A DNA stretch of 64,000 nt from CAWCPR01 sp963797475 (lineage in GTDB: Bacteria > Chloroflexota > Anaerolineae > Anaerolineales > UBA4823), in assembly GCA_963797475.1 (NCBI GenBank), contig CAWCPR010000012.1:124001-188000 (forward strand), given 5' to 3'. Made by a program: the position numbers and the translations under genes. The notes below the pieces were generated by a model. That model worked only from the letters and a program-made list of their open reading frames with translations, had not been told where the DNA came from and made no database searches. The stretch's first letter is position 1. Every line of letters begins with the position of its first letter. Shown here piece after piece: positions 34,831 to 43,449 of this stretch.

Positions 34831-34835
34831 CCGCC

Positions 34836-35294
34836 GTGGGCAGGATCCTGGTCCACTGGGAGCTGTGCAATGCCTGTGGGGATTGTCTGAGGGCCTGTGT
34901 GCAGGAGATGAGTGCCAGGGGTTACCCACATCCGGATGTGCCCCGGCTTTATCTGCCCTGGGAAGACCCGCCGGTTTACGTCGCGGTCTGCCGGCAGTGT
35001 TGCGAGCCCCCATGCATGGATGCCTGCGTCAGCGGCGCGATCCAAGATTCCCCGGATGGGCGGATCCTGCTCGACGATGAGGCTTGCGTGGGATGCTGGA
35101 TGTGCCTGGCCCACTGCCCCTTTGGAGCGATCGCCGCAGTGGCTGGGAAAGCAGTTAAATGCGATTTGTGCTCGCCGGATGAGGCGCCGCCCTGCGTTCG
35201 GGCTTGCCCGGAAGGCGCCCTGGCCTTTGGGCAGGCCGAGATGGATGCGTTGGCCCGGGCCAGAGAGCGGGCAATTTACCGGCAGCGAGGTTAA
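34836..35294 (+). CDS. second four-cluster ferredoxin-type subunit
   Basis: 152 residues from GTG 34836, six bases after the AOR stop, with GGGAGG inside the AOR 3' end. Cys motifs CNACGDCLRAC, CRQCCEPPCMDAC, CVGCWMCLAHC and CDLCSPDEAPPCVRAC give four [4Fe-4S] sites. It probably relays electrons between the AOR subunit and the flavoprotein encoded four bases downstream. Having two such subunits in one cluster is less common than one. Confidence 0.82.
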   Translation: MGRILVHWELCNACGDCLRACVQEMSARGYPHPDVPRLYLPWEDPPVYVAVCRQCCEPPCMDACVSGAIQDSPDGRILLDDEACVGCWMCLAHCPFGAIAAVAGKAVKCDLCSPDEAPPCVRACPEGALAFGQAEMDALARARERAIYRQRG

Positions 35295-35298
35295 GGAG

Positions 35299-36600
35299 AT
35301 GGTTAGCGTTCGACAGATCGTCGTGGTGGGCGCCAGCGCAGCGGGAACGACTGCGGTGGAGACCATCCGCCATTTGAACCCCAGGTGTCCCGTGACGCTG
35401 GTCAGCGATGAGCCGGTGCCCGTCTATTCACGCTGCTTGCTCTCCCACTGCCTGGAGGGACAGGTCCCGGTTGGCCGGCTCAATTTTCGCCCCCATGGTT
35501 GGCCGGCCGGATTGGGTGTCAGGGTCATCCAGGGGCAGGTGGTCGAGGTGGATCAGCCGGCTGGCATTGTCCGCCTTGATCGAGGGCCGGACCTGACTTT
35601 CGATGGCCTGCTCCTGGCTACAGGCGCAAGCCCGGTGCTCCCGGGCCTCCCCGGGATTCGGACCGGCGGGGTGTTCGCGCCTTACCGCCTGTCTGAAGTG
35701 GAAGCCATGCTGGACCCTGCCCGGCAGGCAGAAAACGTGATCGTCCTTGGCGCCGGTGAGGTAGGGATCAAATTTGCGCAGGCGTTCGCTGCGAGGGGGC
35801 AGCAGGTCACGTTGGTTGAACAAATGCCATTCCCTCTGGCGGGCGCGCTGGATGAACCCGGGAGCAGGCTGGTGCGCACACAGTTAGAGCGCCATGGCGT
35901 GCGGCTCTTTTTCAATACCACCGTCGAGGAAGTCCATTCATCTGCCGGGTGGGTGTGCGAAGTTCGTCTGGACAACGGCGACCGCCTGCCCTGCCAGCTC
36001 CTGGTCGTCGCTGCCGGGGTCAGGCCGAATGCCGGCCTGGCTGTGCAGGCCGGCGCGGCAGCCAACCGGGGCGTGCTGGTCGACGGCGAAATGCAGACCA
36101 GCCTGGAGGGGATCTACGCCGCCGGCGATGTAGCAGAGGCGCCGGAATTGCACAACTCAACCCGGGCAGTCCTGGCGAACTGGCTTAACGCTGTGGAACA
36201 GGGACGCGTGGCGGGCTCCAACCTGGCGGGTGTCCGGCGCGTTTATCCAGGCGGCCTGCGCGCCAACACTCTGCGTCTTTGGGATCTGCCGGTCCTCGCT
36301 ATCGGAGAGGCCGGCGCGGCGGGAGAGTGGGTCTTCGAAGAGCAGGCAAGCTATTATCGCAAGCTGGCTGTACGGGAGGGGTGCCTGGTCGGCGTGCAGC
36401 AGGTCGGCGGCGACCTGCGCGACGCGGGCATTCTTTCCGCAGGCGTCAAACGCCGCGCGCCTGTTCAGGAAATCGAAAGCCTTCTGGCAGATGGTTTTAC
36501 TGGTTTCCGCTCCGAGAGGCGCTTGCGGGAGTGGCTGGCTGGGAAGTCGTTGGCTCACGAATCACTGGCCCACGGGCGCCGGGAAGCGATGGCATGTTAG
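35299..36600 (+). CDS. FAD-dependent pyridine-nucleotide oxidoreductase (AorC-like)
   Basis: 433 residues from ATG 35299 (RBS AAGGAG). Two Rossmann folds: VVVGASAAGTTAVETI for FAD (about 8-23) and VIVLGAGEVGIKFAQAF for NAD(P) (about 150-166); LLLATGASPVLPG and GIYAAGDVAEAPEL are the ATG and GD signatures. The CxxxC redox pair of disulfide reductases is replaced by a single Cys (SRCLLSH), as in nitrite-reductase or coenzyme-A-type flavoproteins. It would link the AOR complex to NAD(P)H. Confidence 0.82.
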   Translation: MVSVRQIVVVGASAAGTTAVETIRHLNPRCPVTLVSDEPVPVYSRCLLSHCLEGQVPVGRLNFRPHGWPAGLGVRVIQGQVVEVDQPAGIVRLDRGPDLTFDGLLLATGASPVLPGLPGIRTGGVFAPYRLSEVEAMLDPARQAENVIVLGAGEVGIKFAQAFAARGQQVTLVEQMPFPLAGALDEPGSRLVRTQLERHGVRLFFNTTVEEVHSSAGWVCEVRLDNGDRLPCQLLVVAAGVRPNAGLAVQAGAAANRGVLVDGEMQTSLEGIYAAGDVAEAPELHNSTRAVLANWLNAVEQGRVAGSNLAGVRRVYPGGLRANTLRLWDLPVLAIGEAGAAGEWVFEEQASYYRKLAVREGCLVGVQQVGGDLRDAGILSAGVKRRAPVQEIESLLADGFTGFRSERRLREWLAGKSLAHESLAHGRREAMAC

Positions 36601-36899
36601 CAGACAGCGAGATCACCGTTCGGGTGCGCCTCTTCGGCTTCAGCCAGAGGCTCACCCAGGCCAGGAGTTGGGTCCTGACCCTGCCGCCAGACTCCAGGGT
36701 AAGTGATTTGTTAAAACGCTGTCGCGAGATCGAGGGCCTGGAGTTGCCCGAGAGCCCGGTTGTCATCCTTAACGGCCGCAACGTACTGCATCTGGCAGGG
36801 GAAGATACTCTCCTGGCGGACGGTGATGAGGCGGCCCTGATGCAGCCGGTTGCTGGAGGAAGTATGGACGTTTTTGAAGAAGGAGGTGCCGCGGATTAA
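36594..36899 (+). CDS. MoaD/ThiS-like ubiquitin-fold protein
   Basis: 101 residues, overlapping the flavoprotein gene by seven bases. ITVRVRLFGFSQRL then 'L.LPP.. V.DLL......' and ILNGRNVLHL, 'L.DGDE.AL..PVAGG' match MoaD-type sulfur carriers. A diglycine occurs as VAGG about 14 residues before the end, so the usual extreme C-terminal GG is followed by an extra tail (SMDVFEEGGAAD) with a second GG. AOR clusters often carry a dedicated MoaD for their pterin cofactor. Confidence 0.7.
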   Translation: MLADSEITVRVRLFGFSQRLTQARSWVLTLPPDSRVSDLLKRCREIEGLELPESPVVILNGRNVLHLAGEDTLLADGDEAALMQPVAGGSMDVFEEGGAAD

Positions 36900-36974
36900 A
36901 TAAATATCCAAATCCCTGAAGTAACCTTCTTTGGTTCAAATCATCTAAAGCTTCTCAATGAGAAGGAGGAAAGG

Positions 36975-38717
36975 ATGAAAACGCGTAAATACGTTCGAGT
37001 GTTCCAGACCGGTCTGATCATCCTGCTTGTCATCAGCCTTACCGGGCTGCTGGCAGCTTGCGGACCGGCAGCCACGCCTACCCCCAATCCCACGACAGCG
37101 CCCGCCGCTACTGAGGCAGTTCAACCACCCGAACCTACCCAGCCGCCGGCGCCAACCACTGCGCCTCCCACCCAGGCTCCAACGGAACCCCCTACAGCAG
37201 CAGCGGTTGAAAAACCGACCATCGTCATCGCTCTCGACAGCGATATCGACCACGTTGAGCCGATGGAGTTTCGCAGCGACGCCGGTTACTATGCTACTGC
37301 CAATTTGTATGAGCCGCTCCTCCAGCAGCAGCTTGTGCCCGGAAATCCACCGGCTGTTTTGGAGGGGACCGATCAGTACGGTCCCGGGTTGGCCGAATTG
37401 ACGATGTCTGAGGATGGCTTGCTCGCCACCGTCAAGCTCAAGGAGGGCGCAAAGTTTGCCAACGGGGATCCGATCACCGCCGAGTCCTTCAAACATACTT
37501 TCGACCGGGCCATGACTGCTCCGCGCAGCTATATCCCCTTGCTGACCGCGTTTATGGGACTCAAAGGACCGGAGGGTGTGGTGGTGAAAGACGATTACAC
37601 CCTGGAGTTCCACCTGGAGAAACCCAGCGCTTTGTTCTTGCCGATGTTGTCTTTCCAGGTCTTCGGGGCTATGGATCCAGCAACCACCAAGGAGAACGCC
37701 ACGGCGGAAGATGAGTGGGCATTCGATTGGTACCGCAAGAACGCTAACCCCAGCGGGCCGTACTTGATCACCAAGTGGGAGCCCGGCGTGGAGTACGTTT
37801 TCCAGCCGAACCCCAATTACTGGCAGGGCCCGGACTATTTCCAGAACTCACAGGTGATCGTCAAAGTCGTGCCCTCGCCGGAAGACCGGGAGCTGCTCTT
37901 GAAGAAGGGCGACATCGACCTGGCCCTGGGCCTGCCATTTAAAGATGTCGACGCCTTGAAGCAGGATCCGAACGTCCAGGTCTTCGCCATTGAATACACA
38001 CGCCTGTTCTACATGGGGATGAACAACAAGATCGCGCCCTTCGACAATCCGAAAGTCCGCCAGGCGATCTCTTATGCCATCCCTTACGATACGATCATCC
38101 AGGAATCCCTGTACGGCTATGCTCAGAAAGCCACCAGCCCGATCCCCAAGGGCATGCCGACGCATACCGACGAATTTTGGAAATACGATACAGACCTGGA
38201 GAAAGCCAAGTCCCTGCTGGATGAAGCAGGTTTTGGCAATGGCCTCGACCTGGAGCTTTCAGTCCGCCTGTCTATCCCATGGGATGCCGACGCAGCGGTG
38301 TGGATTCAGGACTTGTTGGCCCAGATCGGCGTTAACCTGACCATCAACAAGATGCCCGACGCTGATTTCTTCGGCAAGCTCAATAATCACGAGCTCCCTA
38401 TGTTCATCCACGACTGGTATTCCTGGGGCAATGACCCGGCTTACCAGCTCACCTTCCTGCTCAAATGTGGAGCCTTCACCAACTACGCCGACTACTGCAA
38501 TGAACGCGTGGATCAGTTGATCGAACAGGTCACCTGGGAGACCGATGAGGCCAAGCGCGACGAGTTGATGAAAGAGGCTCAGCAGATTATCGTCGACGAG
38601 GCCCCGTGGGCGTTCCTGCACCAACCGAACTGGATCGTAGCCGCCAGCAAAGATTTCACTGGCTTTGCGAAGGTGGATGATCTGTGCTTACGGTTCGGCT
38701 ACATGGGTAAGAAGTAA
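36975..38717 (+). CDS. peptide/oligopeptide-type ABC substrate-binding lipoprotein (SBP_bac_5)
   Basis: 580 residues, ATG after AGAAGGAGGAAAGG. Lipobox LLAACGPA, a long Pro/Thr/Ala linker, then a DppA/OppA-type domain: IVIALDSDIDHVEPM, LYEPLLQQ, FANGDPITAESFKHTFDRAM, 'NP..GPY.I..W.PG..' and FDNPKVRQAISYAIPYD. Such proteins bind peptides, nickel chelates or other small molecules outside the cell. A hairpin separates it from the permease genes. Confidence 0.88.
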   Translation: MKTRKYVRVFQTGLIILLVISLTGLLAACGPAATPTPNPTTAPAATEAVQPPEPTQPPAPTTAPPTQAPTEPPTAAAVEKPTIVIALDSDIDHVEPMEFRSDAGYYATANLYEPLLQQQLVPGNPPAVLEGTDQYGPGLAELTMSEDGLLATVKLKEGAKFANGDPITAESFKHTFDRAMTAPRSYIPLLTAFMGLKGPEGVVVKDDYTLEFHLEKPSALFLPMLSFQVFGAMDPATTKENATAEDEWAFDWYRKNANPSGPYLITKWEPGVEYVFQPNPNYWQGPDYFQNSQVIVKVVPSPEDRELLLKKGDIDLALGLPFKDVDALKQDPNVQVFAIEYTRLFYMGMNNKIAPFDNPKVRQAISYAIPYDTIIQESLYGYAQKATSPIPKGMPTHTDEFWKYDTDLEKAKSLLDEAGFGNGLDLELSVRLSIPWDADAAVWIQDLLAQIGVNLTINKMPDADFFGKLNNHELPMFIHDWYSWGNDPAYQLTFLLKCGAFTNYADYCNERVDQLIEQVTWETDEAKRDELMKEAQQIIVDEAPWAFLHQPNWIVAASKDFTGFAKVDDLCLRFGYMGKK

Positions 38718-38735
38718 CAAGCGTAGCCAAGCGAT

Positions 38736-38772
38736 CAAAGGACCAGAGCTTTGGTTCTGCCCTGGTCCTTTG
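38736..38772 (+). promoter_or_regulatory. intergenic hairpin after binding-protein gene
   Basis: Perfect 11-bp stem CAAAGGACCAG / CTGGTCCTTTG with a 15-base loop, 18 bases after the binding-protein stop and 19 before the permease start. A short T-rich stretch follows, so partial termination is possible. Confidence 0.6.
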
Positions 38773-38791
38773 TCCTTGTCATTTCTGATTT

Positions 38792-39811
38792 ATGGTTACG
38801 TTCCGTCGTTATATCCTGCGCCGTCTGTCTCTGGCTTTGGTAGCCCTTTTTGGCGTGATCGTGGTGGTGTTTGTCTTGACGCGCATCCTGCCTGGCAATC
38901 CGGCAGCGGTGCGGTTGGGACCTTATGCCAAAGCCGACCTGCTAGCAGCCATGGAAAAAGAGATGGGGCTGGACCAACCGCTTCCTGTACAGTTCTATAA
39001 CTATGTCGCCAAGCTGGCTCAGGGGGACATGGGTTATAGCTGGCGGACGGGCCAGCCTGTGCGTAAGGACCTGACTCAGCGATTGCCGGCGACGCTTGAA
39101 CTTGCGATCGCAGCCACGATCCTGGCAATTCTCATGGGTCATCTGCTGGGTGTGACCGCCGCCATCATGCACCGCACGCTGGTCGACCATGCCATCCGCA
39201 CGTTTGCCATCCTGGGCGCCTCCACGGCCCTGTTCTGGCTGGCTCTGGTCTTTATTTATACTTTCTATTACCGCCTGGGTTGGTCGCCCCCGCCGCTGGA
39301 CCGCATAGACGTCGGCATTGACACCCCGGCCCGAATCACGGGCCTTTTCCTGGTGGATAGCCTGCTCACCGGCAATTGGGAGGCCTTCCGCAGCAGCCTG
39401 TCGCACCTGCTGCTTCCGGCGATCACCCTGGGGTTCGTGGTCAGCGCACCGATCACAAAGATCGTCCGGGCGTCCATGTTAGAAACTCTGCACGCCGACT
39501 TTGTGCGCACCGCCAGGACGGTGGGAGTCCCGGAAGGCCAGGTGATACTGCGGGATGCGCTGCGCAACGCGTTGATCCCGATCCTGACCACGATCGGCAT
39601 CGTATTCGGTTACCTGATGGCTGGCAATGTCCTGGTAGAGATGATCTTCGCCTGGCCCGGCATCGGCTCTTACGCCTGGATGGCTCTGACCAACAAGGAC
39701 TTCGAGGCCATCCAGGGATTTGTTTTATTGATTGCAGCGATGTACGTCCTGTTGAACCTGGTGATCGACCTGCTTTACAGCGTGGTGGATCCCCGCATTC
39801 GCCTGAGGTGA
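38792..39811 (+). CDS. DppB/OppB-type ABC permease
   Basis: 339 residues, six helices. FRRYILRRLSLALVALFGVI start, TRILPGNPAAVRLG and the EAA-like loop TVGVPEGQVILRDALRNA then LIPILTTIG (about 245-275), ending DLLYSVVDPRIRLR, all standard for the DppB family. The extended external loop between helices 1 and 2 is normal. Pairs with the DppC-type protein encoded 31 bases downstream. Confidence 0.88.
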   Translation: MVTFRRYILRRLSLALVALFGVIVVVFVLTRILPGNPAAVRLGPYAKADLLAAMEKEMGLDQPLPVQFYNYVAKLAQGDMGYSWRTGQPVRKDLTQRLPATLELAIAATILAILMGHLLGVTAAIMHRTLVDHAIRTFAILGASTALFWLALVFIYTFYYRLGWSPPPLDRIDVGIDTPARITGLFLVDSLLTGNWEAFRSSLSHLLLPAITLGFVVSAPITKIVRASMLETLHADFVRTARTVGVPEGQVILRDALRNALIPILTTIGIVFGYLMAGNVLVEMIFAWPGIGSYAWMALTNKDFEAIQGFVLLIAAMYVLLNLVIDLLYSVVDPRIRLR

Positions 39812-39842
39812 ACGAGTTGTTATGGTAAGAAAGGAATGAGCC

Positions 39843-40736
39843 GTGGGAACGATTGAACGGGATTTGAGCTGGGGGCCAGCAGCAAGCGCCAGACGGGAAA
39901 CCGTTCTTGGCCGGTTTGTGTTCACCCTGCGTGAGCACCCATCCCTGGCGATTGGGCTGCTTATCGTGGGGATCGTGGTTGCAGCGGCCCTGATCGGCCC
40001 TCAGGTGATCTCCTACGGGCCACTGGCGACCGAACCGAAAGCGAAACTGATGCCGCCCTCCGGCCTGCACCCGCTGGGGACGGATAACTTCGGCAGAGAC
40101 ATCCTCTCCCGGGTTGTCCATGGCGCCCGGCTGGACCTGACCATCGCCTTCGCAGTCGCGGCGATTGCGCTGGTGACCGGCGCGCTGGTGGGTACGCTGT
40201 CCGGTTATTACGGCGGCCTCCTGGACGATGTCGTGATGCGTATCACGGACATCCTTTTCGCTTTCCCCTCGTTCATCCTGGCGATGGCGATTACCGCCAT
40301 GCTGGGGAACAAGGTGATCAACGTCATCATCGCGATTGCCATCGCCTACACCCCGTATTTCGTCCGCCTGACTCGGGCGGAGATCCTGTCCGCCCGCGAG
40401 CTGGAATATGCGGATGCGGCCCGCTGCGTGGGCAATCCTGAATGGCGCATCATGTACGTTCATCTGTTGCCCAACTGCTTAACCCCGGCGCTGGTGCAGG
40501 CCACGCTCTGCCTGGGATGGGCGATATTGGACGCCTCGGGGCTGGCTTTCCTTGGGTTGGGCATCCGTCCCCCTACGCCGGAGTGGGGTGTACTGGTCAG
40601 CGAAGGGGCGCAGAACATCATCTCGGGCCACTGGTGGACCTCCCTTTTCCCCGGCGCAGTGATCGTGTTCACTGCCTTTGGCTTCAACCTGATCGGCGAC
40701 AGCCTGCGGGATATCTCAGCCAGGGAGGAGTTGTGA
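39843..40736 (+). CDS. DppC/OppC-type ABC permease
   Basis: 297 residues from GTG 39843 (RBS AAGGAATGA region). LHPLGTDNFGRDILSRVVHG is the DppC N-terminal signature; the EAA loop is YADAARCVGNPEWRIMYVHL then LPN (about 185-205); it ends with FNLIGDSLRDISAREEL. Its stop overlaps the GTG of the ATPase gene by four bases. Confidence 0.88.
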   Translation: MGTIERDLSWGPAASARRETVLGRFVFTLREHPSLAIGLLIVGIVVAAALIGPQVISYGPLATEPKAKLMPPSGLHPLGTDNFGRDILSRVVHGARLDLTIAFAVAAIALVTGALVGTLSGYYGGLLDDVVMRITDILFAFPSFILAMAITAMLGNKVINVIIAIAIAYTPYFVRLTRAEILSARELEYADAARCVGNPEWRIMYVHLLPNCLTPALVQATLCLGWAILDASGLAFLGLGIRPPTPEWGVLVSEGAQNIISGHWWTSLFPGAVIVFTAFGFNLIGDSLRDISAREEL

Positions 40737-41731
40737 CCGTGCTGCCGCACGATACACTCCTGGGTGTGCGCGAGCTGCAAGTCTCCCTACCACAGAGACG
40801 CCGCAGGGTCCAAATTTTGGATCACATCTCGTTCGACCTGCGCCGAGATGAGATCGTCGGCCTAGTTGGAGAAAGCGGGTCGGGCAAGACCCTGACTTCG
40901 CTGGCGATCATGGGGTTTCTACCTGCCGCCAGTAAAGTGGATGGCGGCGAGATCTGGTTCAAGGATCAGGAACTCCTGGCTCTGGAGCCTGCGGCGCTGC
41001 AAAGGATCCGGGGAAGCGAGATCGCCATGATCTACCAGAGCCCGCGCAGCGCCCTGAACCCATTGATGCGCGCCGGTGACCAGGTGGCGCGCGTTTTCCA
41101 GATCCAGCAAGGGATGGACGCCTCCAGGGCCAAAACAGAGGCGGTTGAGCTGCTGAAGCGGGTTGGATTCCCGGACGCCGAAACACGCGCCCGCGCCTAC
41201 CCGCACCAGTTGAGCGGCGGCATGGCCCAGCGGGTTTTGCTGGCGATGATGGTCGCCTGCCAGCCTACCTTGCTGATCGCCGATGAGCCCACCACCGGAC
41301 TGGACGTCACCATTCAAGCCCAGATTTTTGAGCTCCTGAAGGATGTGCAGCAGACATCCGATGCGACCATCTTGCTCATCACCCACGACCTGGGCGTGGT
41401 TGCAGAAGTCTGCCAGAGAGTGGTCGTGATGTACGCCGGGCAAGTGATGGAGATCGCGCCGGTCGCGGCGCTCTTCTCCAGGCCGCTTCACCCCTACACC
41501 CGCATGTTGATGGCGACGATCCTGCGCGCCGACCGGCTGGTCGAGATGCCGGAGACCGGGCAAACCCCGGTCGAAGCGATTACCTACAGCATCGCTGGCT
41601 GCCGCTTTGCCCCCCGCTGCCCGGTCGCGCTGGCGCGCTGCTGGGAACAGCGCCCCGCTGCTGAGGCGGTCGATCCGGATCATATTGTGCTTTGTCACAA
41701 CTTTAGAGATGGAACCGATACTGGCCGTTGA
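40733..41731 (+). CDS. DppD/OppD-type ABC ATPase
   Basis: 332 residues from GTG 40733, preceded by GGGAGGAG. Walker A GESGSGKT, Q-loop, signature LSGGMAQRV, Walker B LLIADEPTTGLDVT and H-loop THDLGVV are intact. The C-terminal oligopeptide-transporter motif CRFAPRCPVALARC may bind an iron-sulfur cluster, as in other OppD-type proteins. Overlaps the next ATPase gene by 23 bases. Confidence 0.9.
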   Translation: MTVLPHDTLLGVRELQVSLPQRRRRVQILDHISFDLRRDEIVGLVGESGSGKTLTSLAIMGFLPAASKVDGGEIWFKDQELLALEPAALQRIRGSEIAMIYQSPRSALNPLMRAGDQVARVFQIQQGMDASRAKTEAVELLKRVGFPDAETRARAYPHQLSGGMAQRVLLAMMVACQPTLLIADEPTTGLDVTIQAQIFELLKDVQQTSDATILLITHDLGVVAEVCQRVVVMYAGQVMEIAPVAALFSRPLHPYTRMLMATILRADRLVEMPETGQTPVEAITYSIAGCRFAPRCPVALARCWEQRPAAEAVDPDHIVLCHNFRDGTDTGR

Positions 41732-42665
41732 AAATCTGACCAAGAGCTTTCGAGAGGGCGGGGCCGAAGTCCGCGCAGTGAACGGGATCAGCTTCTCGAT
41801 TTATCCCGGCGAAGCGGTTGGACTTGTCGGCGAGAGTGGTTGCGGCAAGACAACCACGGCGCGCTGCATCCTGCGACTGACCGAGCCATCTTCCGGCGCG
41901 ATCCTCTTCTCAGGTATGCAGCTTCTGGGCCTCTCCAGGGGAGAGATGCGCGCCCAGCGGCGCCATCTGCAAATGGTCTTTCAGGATCCTACCACATCGC
42001 TCAACCCGCGCTTTACGGTCCGGCGCACGCTGGCTGAGCCGCTCTTGCTGCATGGTTTTTCGAACAGGAACAAACAAGAAGAACGCTTGCAGCAGACCCT
42101 GAGGCGCGTGAACCTGGACCCCTCGCTGCTGGACCGCTACCCGCACCAGCTCAGCGGGGGCCAGAAGCAACGGGTGGGGATCGCCCGCGCCATTATCACC
42201 GAGCCCCAGTTTGTGGTGCTCGATGAGCCGACCTCCTCGTTGGACATGTCCATCCGCATCTATATCATCGGTCTCCTGAAGCGGCTGCAGGAGGAATTGG
42301 GGATGACGTATCTGTTCATCTCGCACGACCTCAGCACTGTGCGGCACCTGTGCAACCGGGTCCTGGTGATGTACCTGGGCCGGATTGTGGAGGTAGGGCC
42401 GACAGAGGAAATTTTTTCTAATCCCTGCCATGTCTACACCCGCGCCCTGTTATCTGCCGTACCCATCCCCGATCCGAACTATAAAAAGCAGCGCATTTTC
42501 CTGGGCGGCGAAACCCCCAGCGCCGTGCAGATCAAGCCAGGCTGTCCTTTAATCGAGCGCTGCCCGTTTGCCCAGGCGGAATGCGAAGCGCCCCAACCGT
42601 TTTACGACCTGGGCAATGGGCACCTGGCTGCCTGCCGGTTGGCAAAAGAGCAAGTCGGGAGTTAA
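41709..42665 (+). CDS. DppF/OppF-type ABC ATPase
   Basis: 318 residues from ATG 41709. Walker A GESGCGKTTTA, signature LSGGQKQRVGIAR, Walker B FVVLDEPTSSLDMS, H-loop SHDLSTV. C-terminal CPLIERCPFAQAECE is the paired-Cys tail. Completes a full five-gene transporter (36975-42665). An SDR gene begins four bases after its stop, so catabolic genes follow in the same transcript. Confidence 0.9.
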   Translation: MEPILAVENLTKSFREGGAEVRAVNGISFSIYPGEAVGLVGESGCGKTTTARCILRLTEPSSGAILFSGMQLLGLSRGEMRAQRRHLQMVFQDPTTSLNPRFTVRRTLAEPLLLHGFSNRNKQEERLQQTLRRVNLDPSLLDRYPHQLSGGQKQRVGIARAIITEPQFVVLDEPTSSLDMSIRIYIIGLLKRLQEELGMTYLFISHDLSTVRHLCNRVLVMYLGRIVEVGPTEEIFSNPCHVYTRALLSAVPIPDPNYKKQRIFLGGETPSAVQIKPGCPLIERCPFAQAECEAPQPFYDLGNGHLAACRLAKEQVGS

Positions 42666-42669
42666 GCGT

Positions 42670-43437
42670 ATGTCACAAACGATCGAGGTTTCTTTAGAGG
42701 GGAAGGTGGCCCTGGTGACCGGGGCTGCCCGTAACCTGCCGGCGGTCATCGTCCAGGAGTTTGCAGAGGCTGGGGCGGCGGTGGCGATTAACGATGCCGG
42801 CAATGAGGAACTGGCCCAGGCGTTGGCGAGGGAAATCCGGGAACACGGCGGTAAGGCAGAGGTGTTCATCGCCGACGTTGCGCGTTGGGATAGGGTAGAG
42901 AGCCTTGTAGAGCGCGCGCAGCAGGCGCTTGGGTCTATCGACATCCTGATCAACGGGGCCGGGCCTTTTGCCATGGACCCCTTCAAGGACCTGCCTGAGG
43001 CGGATTGGGACCGGGTGATGGACGCCAATTTGAAAGCGGTGTATATGCTCAGCCGCCAGGTGGCTCCGGGAATGACGAAGCGTGGCTGGGGCCGGATCAT
43101 CAATGTCTCGGCCGGGTCCGCGGACATCCGCAACCATTCGGTCTACGGGTTGGCGAAGTCTGCGGTGCGATTTCTGACCGAATCGCTGGCGGTGGAGCTG
43201 GGTCCCGCCATCACCGTCAACGCCATTGCGCCGGGCCAGATTGCCGAGAGCGCCCCGGACATTTCGGCATTCGACCCCTCCTTTATCGAACGGGCCATCC
43301 ACTGGACCCCAACCGGCCGGCTGGTCACCCGGCGAGAGATTGCCCGCATGATGCTCTTGTTCTGTTCGCCAGCCTTCGACTCGGTCACCGGGCAAACCCT
43401 GGTGATGGACGGCGGCTGGGGGATCCCGCGCTGGTAG
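42670..43437 (+). CDS. short-chain dehydrogenase/reductase
   Basis: 255 residues. Classical SDR: catalytic S in IINVSAGSAD, Y-x3-K in HSVYGLAKSA, NGAG in ILINGAGPF, and the C-terminal VTGQTLVMDGGWGIPRW. The NAD-binding turn is atypical: VTGAARNLPAVIVQEF has Asn-Leu-Pro where TGxxxGxG normally has two glycines, as in some enoyl-reductase-like SDRs. Probably oxidises or reduces a hydroxyacid or sugar acid imported by the transporter. Confidence 0.82.
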   Translation: MSQTIEVSLEGKVALVTGAARNLPAVIVQEFAEAGAAVAINDAGNEELAQALAREIREHGGKAEVFIADVARWDRVESLVERAQQALGSIDILINGAGPFAMDPFKDLPEADWDRVMDANLKAVYMLSRQVAPGMTKRGWGRIINVSAGSADIRNHSVYGLAKSAVRFLTESLAVELGPAITVNAIAPGQIAESAPDISAFDPSFIERAIHWTPTGRLVTRREIARMMLLFCSPAFDSVTGQTLVMDGGWGIPRW

Positions 43438-43449
43438 GAGGCGCAGGTT

